A DNA stretch of 64,000 bases from Allopusillimonas sp048270225 (GTDB lineage Bacteria; Pseudomonadota; Gammaproteobacteria; Burkholderiales; Burkholderiaceae_B), in the NCBI GenBank assembly GCA_048270225.1, contig JBLWTG010000005.1, positions 124,001 to 188,000 of the forward strand, given 5' to 3'. This document shows, one piece after another, positions 59,109 through 64,000 of this stretch; the first letter of the stretch is position 1, and each line of letters starts with the position of its first letter. The notes beneath the pieces are model-generated. The model was not told the DNA's origin. It did no database searches and was given only the letters and a program-made list of their open reading frames with translations. The position numbers were made by a program, and so were the translations under genes.

Positions 59109-60025
59109 ACGCCCCGAGTCTGAGCCCGTTGCAGGCGGCATGGCTGCAGGAAATCGGTCTGGACAAGCGCATGCTTGCGCATTTCCTGGAGGAGGCGGCG
59201 CCATTCCCCGAACCGGCTCCGGCCGCTGTGCTCGCCGCGGCGCCTGGCCCGCAAACCGCTGCCCGGGCGCCGCGCGCCGCGGACGGTGGCCTGCAGGCGG
59301 CGCCGGTGGCGGCTGCCATGGCCAGTCTGGGAATAGGCGTGTCGGGCGGTCCGCGGAATGCAAAAGCGCCCGCGCCGCCGCCGGCCGAAGCCAGGCCTGC
59401 ACCGCGAGGACCCATGCCCCATGAGGAACAGGCCTTGCGCGTGTATATGACTGAATGCCAGGACTGCGGCCTGCACACGGCGCGCAGCCAGGTGGTGTTT
59501 GGCAGCGGCCACGGTGCATCGCCGGACTGGATGGTCATCGGCGAAGCGCCGGGCAGCCGGGACGATCGCGAAGGCCGCCCTTTTCAGGGCAAGGCCGGCC
59601 AGTTGCTGCAAGCCATGCTTGCGGCCATAGGCATAGGCCAGGATGCTCCCGTGTTTTTTACCAATATCGTCAAGTGCCGTCCGCTGGGCAACCGTCCGCC
59701 CGCGGCAGAGGAAATAGCGGCCTGCCAGCCTTATCTGGCGCGCCAGATCGACATCGTCCGGCCTGCCCGTATCCTGGTCCTGGGCAAGCTGGCCTCGCAA
59801 TTGGTGCTGGGGCGAGAAGAAGAGCTCGATGCCTTGCGCGGCCAGATTCATCATCTGCGCCAGGGCGAGAAGGGGGATATTCCTGTGGTGGTGACTTATC
59901 ATCCGGCTTCGCTGCTGATGCGTCCCCAGCACAAGATCGATGTCTGGCATGACCTTAATCTGGCCCGGACGCTGATGCAGGACGCAGTCGCCGGGCAGGC
60001 GGCCGGACCGGGCGGGGCCGGCTAA
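59105..60025 (+). CDS. Uracil-DNA glycosylase, family 4 (Fe-S)
   Basis: 306 residues from the ATG at 59105, coupled to the tsaB-rimI stop. The N-terminal 30 residues (SPLQAAWLQEIGLDKRMLAH) are followed by a low-complexity Ala/Pro linker to about residue 105. The catalytic domain starts at YMTECQDCGLHTARSQ with the first two cluster cysteines. VIGEAPGSRDDREGRPFQGK is motif 1 and FFTNIVKCRPLGNRP supplies a third cysteine. EEIAACQPYL supplies the fourth, and VTYHPASLLMRP is the His motif. It excises uracil from DNA for base excision repair. It overlaps the convergent lplT stop by four bases. Confidence 0.93.
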   Translation: MNAPSLSPLQAAWLQEIGLDKRMLAHFLEEAAPFPEPAPAAVLAAAPGPQTAARAPRAADGGLQAAPVAAAMASLGIGVSGGPRNAKAPAPPPAEARPAPRGPMPHEEQALRVYMTECQDCGLHTARSQVVFGSGHGASPDWMVIGEAPGSRDDREGRPFQGKAGQLLQAMLAAIGIGQDAPVFFTNIVKCRPLGNRPPAAEEIAACQPYLARQIDIVRPARILVLGKLASQLVLGREEELDALRGQIHHLRQGEKGDIPVVVTYHPASLLMRPQHKIDVWHDLNLARTLMQDAVAGQAAGPGGAG

Positions 60026-61377
60026 ACGTTGCGCCGCAGGGCCTGGCCGTGGCCATGCTGGCCTATCACGTTGTCCAGCCCCGGATGCTTGCGGTGGTTG
60101 AACAGATTCCACTGGATGATGACCAGCATGAGGATGGCAACCAGCAGGCCGAACAGGATGATGATGGCATTGATGGGCAGGTTGAGCCAGAGCAGAAAGC
60201 TGTAGAACGCCAGCATCAGCAGGATGTTGAGCTGTTCGTTGAAATTCTGTACGGCGATGGAATGACCGGCCGACAGCAACACATGGCCTCTGTGCTGGAG
60301 CAGTGCATTCATGGGCACCACAAAAAATCCCGACAGCGCGCCGATCAGGAGCAGCACGCTGTATACCGCCCAGCGATCATGCACAATGGGCATCAGCATG
60401 ACGGCAAAGCCCATGGCCACGCCCACGGGCAGCACAGCCAGCGCCCGCTTGAGCGGGACTTTTCCCGCCAGTATGGAGCCGCCCACGGTGCCCAGCGCCG
60501 CGACCCCCATCAGCAGCGAAGCCTGGTCCAGGCGATAGCCGAGATGGCGGGCGCCCCATTCGATCACGATGAATTGCAGGGTGGCGCCGGCCCCCCAGAA
60601 AAGCGTGGTGACGGCAAGGGAAATCTGGCCGATTTTGTCGCTCCAGAGCACCCGTACATAACCCCAGAAGGTGCGCACGAGCGCCACGGGATTGGTCTGC
60701 TGCTTGGGATAGCGCACATGGGTGCAGGGGATCAGCAGATTGCTGGCGGCGGCCAGCAGATAGACCACTGCAATAATGAGGATGGCCGCTTCGGTGCGGG
60801 TATGGGCGAACCGGCCCAGCCAGTCGTGCTGCAGAATGAAGGATGAAACGCTGGGGCTGATGAGAAAACCGCCCAGCACTGTGCCCACGATGATGGAGAG
60901 TACCGTCAGGCCTTCTATCCAGCTGTTGCCTTTGACAAGCATCTCGGGCGGCAGCATCTCCGTGACGATGCCGTATTTGGCGGGGGAGTAGGCCGCCGCG
61001 CCTATGCCGACCAGCGTGTAGGCGCAAAACACCAGCAGCAACTGGTGGCTTTCGGCCAGGCCGAAGCTTTGGTGGTGGAACATGATCAGGCAGCCGGCAA
61101 CCTTGACAGCGTTCGTGATGAACATGACACTGCCCTTGGGATAGGCGTCGGACAGCGCGCCGACAAAGGCGGCCAGTACGACGTAGGCCAGGGCGAACCA
61201 CCATTTCATCATCGGCGCCATCCAGTGCGGGCCGTGAAGGTCGGATATCAGCGCTATGGCAGCGATCAGCAAGGCATTGTCGGCCACAGACGATAATGCC
61301 TGGGCTGCCATAACCAGATAAAAACCTTTTTTCAATGGGGAAGTCCAGTAGGTTGAAGCGGCGCCGGATGTTGGCAA
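60022..61377 (-). CDS. lplT: Lysophospholipid transporter LplT (MFS)
   Basis: 451 residues, 12 membrane segments. The N-terminus SPLKKGFYLVMAAQALSSVA with DNALLIAAIALI matches LplT, which flips lysophosphatidylethanolamine inward for reacylation. GALSDAYPKGSVMFITNAVK is the motif-A-like loop and AAYSPAKYGIVTEMLPPEML is diagnostic. The only start giving the first helix is the TTG at 61377. TATACT (minus, 61402-61397) may be its -10, implying a short leader. The acyltransferase partner Aas, fused or adjacent in many genomes, is not seen here. Confidence 0.9.
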   Translation of the reverse strand: MPTSGAASTYWTSPLKKGFYLVMAAQALSSVADNALLIAAIALISDLHGPHWMAPMMKWWFALAYVVLAAFVGALSDAYPKGSVMFITNAVKVAGCLIMFHHQSFGLAESHQLLLVFCAYTLVGIGAAAYSPAKYGIVTEMLPPEMLVKGNSWIEGLTVLSIIVGTVLGGFLISPSVSSFILQHDWLGRFAHTRTEAAILIIAVVYLLAAASNLLIPCTHVRYPKQQTNPVALVRTFWGYVRVLWSDKIGQISLAVTTLFWGAGATLQFIVIEWGARHLGYRLDQASLLMGVAALGTVGGSILAGKVPLKRALAVLPVGVAMGFAVMLMPIVHDRWAVYSVLLLIGALSGFFVVPMNALLQHRGHVLLSAGHSIAVQNFNEQLNILLMLAFYSFLLWLNLPINAIIILFGLLVAILMLVIIQWNLFNHRKHPGLDNVIGQHGHGQALRRNV

Positions 61378-61589
61378 ACGGCAAAAAATGTTAACGAGTA
61401 TAGCCTTGGCAGCGGGTTCGAACTGAAAATGATACCGTGTTTTGTCAGATCAGCCAGTAGGGAAGCGCAGGTGCGTTATCATACGATCCGGTTGTATCGA
61501 CCAGCCCGTCTGACGTCCTGTTGCCCCGATACATTATGGCGGCCGCGTGCAGACGGGGCCGCCGAACCATTTTTTACCATTTCCTTATC

Positions 61590-64000
61590 GTGCGTCTTAC
61601 ACAGATAAAACTTGCCGGTTTCAAATCCTTTGTCGAGCCGACAGTTATACCTACGCCCAGCCAGATGGTTGGCGTGGTGGGACCCAATGGTTGCGGCAAG
61701 TCCAATATCATCGATGCGGTGCGTTGGGTGCTGGGCGAGACGCGCGCCTCCGAGCTGCGCGGCGAGTCCATGCAGGATGTCATCTTCAATGGTTCGGGCA
61801 ACCGCAAGCCTGCCGCCCGCGCGTCGGTGGAATTGGTGTTCGACAACTCCGAAGGCCGCGCAGCAGGGCAATGGAGCACCTATGCCGAGATCGCCGTCCG
61901 GCGCGTACTGACCCGGGATGGCACCAGCAGCTATCTGGTCAACAACCAGCAGGTGCGACGGCGCGACATTCACGATATTTTCCTGGGCACCGGCCTGGGC
62001 GCGCGCGGCTATGCCATCATCGGCCAGGGCATGATCAATCGCCTTATCGAGGCCAAGCCCGAAGAGCTGCGGGTATTTCTCGAAGAAGCAGCAGGCGTGT
62101 CGCGCTACAAGGAACGGCGCCGCGAAACCGAAAACCGTCTGACCGATACGCGTGAAAATCTGACGCGGGTCGAGGATATCCTGCGCGAGCTGGGCAGCCA
62201 GCTCGAAAAACTGGAAGGCCAGGCCGAGGTTGCGCAGCAGTACCGCGGCTTGCAGGAAGAGGGCGAGCAGAAACAGCATGCCTTGTGGCTGCTCAGGGAA
62301 AGCAAAGCCAGAGAAGATCAGCAGGCCAAGTTCCTGGCGATAGAGCAGGCCCAGACCGAGCTCGAGCAGTCTATAGCCGGGCTTCGCGCGGGCGAGTCGG
62401 CGCTGGAGTCCCGCCGGCAGGCGCATTACGCTGCGAGCGATGCCGTGCATGCGGCACAGGGCCTGCTGTTCGAGGCAGGCGCCCAGGTCAGTCGGCTGGA
62501 GGCCGAAATCCGGCATGTCGTCGATTCCCGCAATCGCGTGCAGGCCCGACGCAACCAGCTGCAGGAGCAGATGCAGGAATGGGCGGATCAGCAGACGCAC
62601 TGCACCGAACAGATTGAGCAGGCTCAGGCAGAGCTCGAGGCCGCCGCCGCGCGTACCGAAGAAAGCCGCGCTGCCGTCGAGGATGCCCAGGCGCATCTGC
62701 CCGACATCGAAACCCGCGTACGCATGGCTTCAGCCTCCCGCGACGAGATGCGTGGCGTGCTGGCCAAGGTCGAGCAGGAACTCGCGCTGGCGGCCCAGGT
62801 GCAGCGCGACGCAGATCGCCAACTGCAGGCGCTGGAGCTGCGTCAGGAACGGCTGGAGCAGGAGCTGCGCGCCATGGATACGCCTGACCCGGCCGAAATC
62901 GAGCGCCTTGCGGGCGACAGCGCCGCCATGGAAGACCAGTTGCAGGAAGCCCAGGGCCAGTTGCTTGAACTCGAAGAGCGCTTGCCCGAGCTGGACGAGC
63001 AGCGCCGGGCCGCGCACGCCGCCTCGCAGGAAGAGGCCCAGGCCGTGGCGCGCCTGGATGCACGCCTGGCGGCGCTGACCAAATTACAGGAAGACGTGCA
63101 GAAGCAGGGCGCGCTGGAACCCTGGCTGGCACATCATGAGCTGACCAGTCTCGGGCGCCTGTGGCAAAAGCTGCATGTGGATGCGGGCTGGGAAACCGCG
63201 CTTGAGTCTGTACTGCGCGAGCGGATGGCTGGCATGGAGCTGCGCCAGCTCGAGCATGCCCGCGCTTTTGCCTCCGATGCGCCACCTGCGCGGCTGGCGT
63301 TCTACCAGTTGCCGGTGCCTGCTGCGGCACCCGCGCCGCCGGCGGGGCTCAGCCCCCTGGCCGGCTTGCTGCGCATCAGCGATCCGGACTTGCGTACGCT
63401 GCTCAACGACTGGCTGCGCGACGTCTATGTATGCACCGATATCGCCAAGGCTTTGGCCAGTCGCGCGGAACTGCCCGACGGCGCACTGTATGTCGTCAAG
63501 GAAGGGCATCTGGTCGATCGCCATAGCGTGCGTTTCTATGCCGCCGATTCCGAGCAGGCCGGGCTGCTGGCCAGGCAGCAGGAAATCGAAAACCTGCAGC
63601 GCGATCTCAAGGCCCGGCAGCTCATCGCAGACCAGGCCCTGTCGGCAGTAACCCGGGCCGATGCTGCCTGGCAGCAGATGTCGCAATCACAGGGGCCGGT
63701 GCGCCAGCGCGTGGCCGAACTCACCCGGCGTCTGCATGATGTGCAGATGGAGCACTCGCGCCTGCGTCAGCGGGCCGAGCAGTCAGGCGAGCGGGCCGGC
63801 CGCATTCGCGAAGAGCTGGCGGAAATCAAGAGCCAGACCGAAGCGCTGATGGCCAGCAAGGAAGAGGCCGAGGCCCGCTTCGAGGAGCTGGACATCCAGC
63901 TTGGCGAGCACCAGACGCGTTTCTCCGACGCCGAAATATCAGGTGAAGACCTTCAGGCGCAGGCCGACAAGGCCCGGCAGCAGCTGCGCGACCTGGAGCG
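61590..64000 (+). CDS. smc: Chromosome segregation protein SMC, 3' end beyond the window
   Basis: 803 codons are visible from the GTG at 61590 (VRLTQIKLAGFKSFVEPTVI), open to the right edge. The Walker A motif VVGPNGCGKSNIIDAVRWVL is at about residues 29-48, and LGARGYAIIGQGMINRLIEA and EEAAGVSRYKERRRETENRL follow. A long Glu/Gln/Arg-rich coiled coil runs from about 165 to 500. The hinge (about 505-655) includes LGRLWQKLHVDAGWETALES, and the returning coil begins after it. The C-terminal ATPase half lies outside. SMC condenses and organises chromosomal DNA. No clear ribosome binding site precedes the GTG. The 212 bp between lplT and smc shows no other gene. Confidence 0.96.
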   Translation, partial: MRLTQIKLAGFKSFVEPTVIPTPSQMVGVVGPNGCGKSNIIDAVRWVLGETRASELRGESMQDVIFNGSGNRKPAARASVELVFDNSEGRAAGQWSTYAEIAVRRVLTRDGTSSYLVNNQQVRRRDIHDIFLGTGLGARGYAIIGQGMINRLIEAKPEELRVFLEEAAGVSRYKERRRETENRLTDTRENLTRVEDILRELGSQLEKLEGQAEVAQQYRGLQEEGEQKQHALWLLRESKAREDQQAKFLAIEQAQTELEQSIAGLRAGESALESRRQAHYAASDAVHAAQGLLFEAGAQVSRLEAEIRHVVDSRNRVQARRNQLQEQMQEWADQQTHCTEQIEQAQAELEAAAARTEESRAAVEDAQAHLPDIETRVRMASASRDEMRGVLAKVEQELALAAQVQRDADRQLQALELRQERLEQELRAMDTPDPAEIERLAGDSAAMEDQLQEAQGQLLELEERLPELDEQRRAAHAASQEEAQAVARLDARLAALTKLQEDVQKQGALEPWLAHHELTSLGRLWQKLHVDAGWETALESVLRERMAGMELRQLEHARAFASDAPPARLAFYQLPVPAAAPAPPAGLSPLAGLLRISDPDLRTLLNDWLRDVYVCTDIAKALASRAELPDGALYVVKEGHLVDRHSVRFYAADSEQAGLLARQQEIENLQRDLKARQLIADQALSAVTRADAAWQQMSQSQGPVRQRVAELTRRLHDVQMEHSRLRQRAEQSGERAGRIREELAEIKSQTEALMASKEEAEARFEELDIQLGEHQTRFSDAEISGEDLQAQADKARQQLRDLE

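Overview
The window is a compact, GC-rich stretch of a betaproteobacterial chromosome. Several things point to Burkholderiales and most likely Alcaligenaceae (Bordetella/Achromobacter/Pusillimonas-like): a 14-gene nuoA-N operon followed by a DUF2818 gene, a RisA/RisS (OmpR/EnvZ-type) pair, a Bug/TctC periplasmic receptor, the pyrG...eno-ftsB order, and a full-length two-subunit 3-oxoacid CoA-transferase. I see no rRNA, tRNA, insertion sequence, phage gene, CRISPR array or replication origin. No gene-free stretch exceeds 300 bases; the longest are 57460-57743 and 216-473.

Layout. 1-2981: a truncated lipoprotein gene, then rpsO and pnp separated by a strong hairpin. 3206-5503: a sulfur cassette of periplasmic rhodanese, YeeE/YedE-type sulfur transporter and a 54-residue membrane peptide, behind an AT-rich palindromic promoter region. 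5500-8938 (minus): DUF1850 protein, fused 4TM/12TM TRAP permease and TAXI-type receptor. 9066-12053 (minus): membrane metallophosphoesterase and ETF-ubiquinone oxidoreductase. 12252-16059: acyl-CoA thioesterase, scoAB and aminopeptidase P. 16152-25640: pyrG and eno separated by about 6.4 kb of accessory genes. These are an IclR regulator divergent from an HMG-CoA-lyase-like enzyme, a family III CoA-transferase and a Bug receptor, followed by a DHA2 efflux pump with a MarR regulator. 25682-41344: ftsB, the complete complex I operon nuoA-N and an enlarged DUF2818 gene. 41341-47008: serB, mfd, ispD, ispF. 47002-54531: a hexuronate/aldonate cluster with gntR-dctPQM-Zn dehydrogenase on the minus strand and uxuA-uxuB diverging on the plus strand. 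54599-57459 (minus): ahpC, risS, risA. 57744-64000: a tsaB-rimI fusion overlapping a family 4 uracil-DNA glycosylase gene, lplT on the opposite strand, and the first 803 codons of smc.

How they work together. The core genes serve mRNA turnover, CTP and isoprenoid synthesis, glycolysis, respiration, cell division, DNA repair and chromosome organisation. The accessory genes are mostly uptake plus catabolism modules for organic acids. Each pairs a high-affinity periplasmic receptor with enzymes and often a divergent regulator: TRAP-TAXI; Bug plus CoA-transferase and lyase; TRAP-DctPQM plus UxuA/UxuB. The ETF-quinone oxidoreductase and complex I would carry the resulting electrons to quinone. Tight packing is pervasive, with many ATGA or one-base overlaps within operons and overlapping stop codons at three convergent junctions. 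Points most worth checking are the TsaB-RimI fusion, the 54-residue peptide in the sulfur cassette, the CoA-transferase/lyase cassette with its promoter-overlapping palindrome, the L-gulonate/hexuronate reading of the uxu cluster, and the expanded DUF2818 protein.
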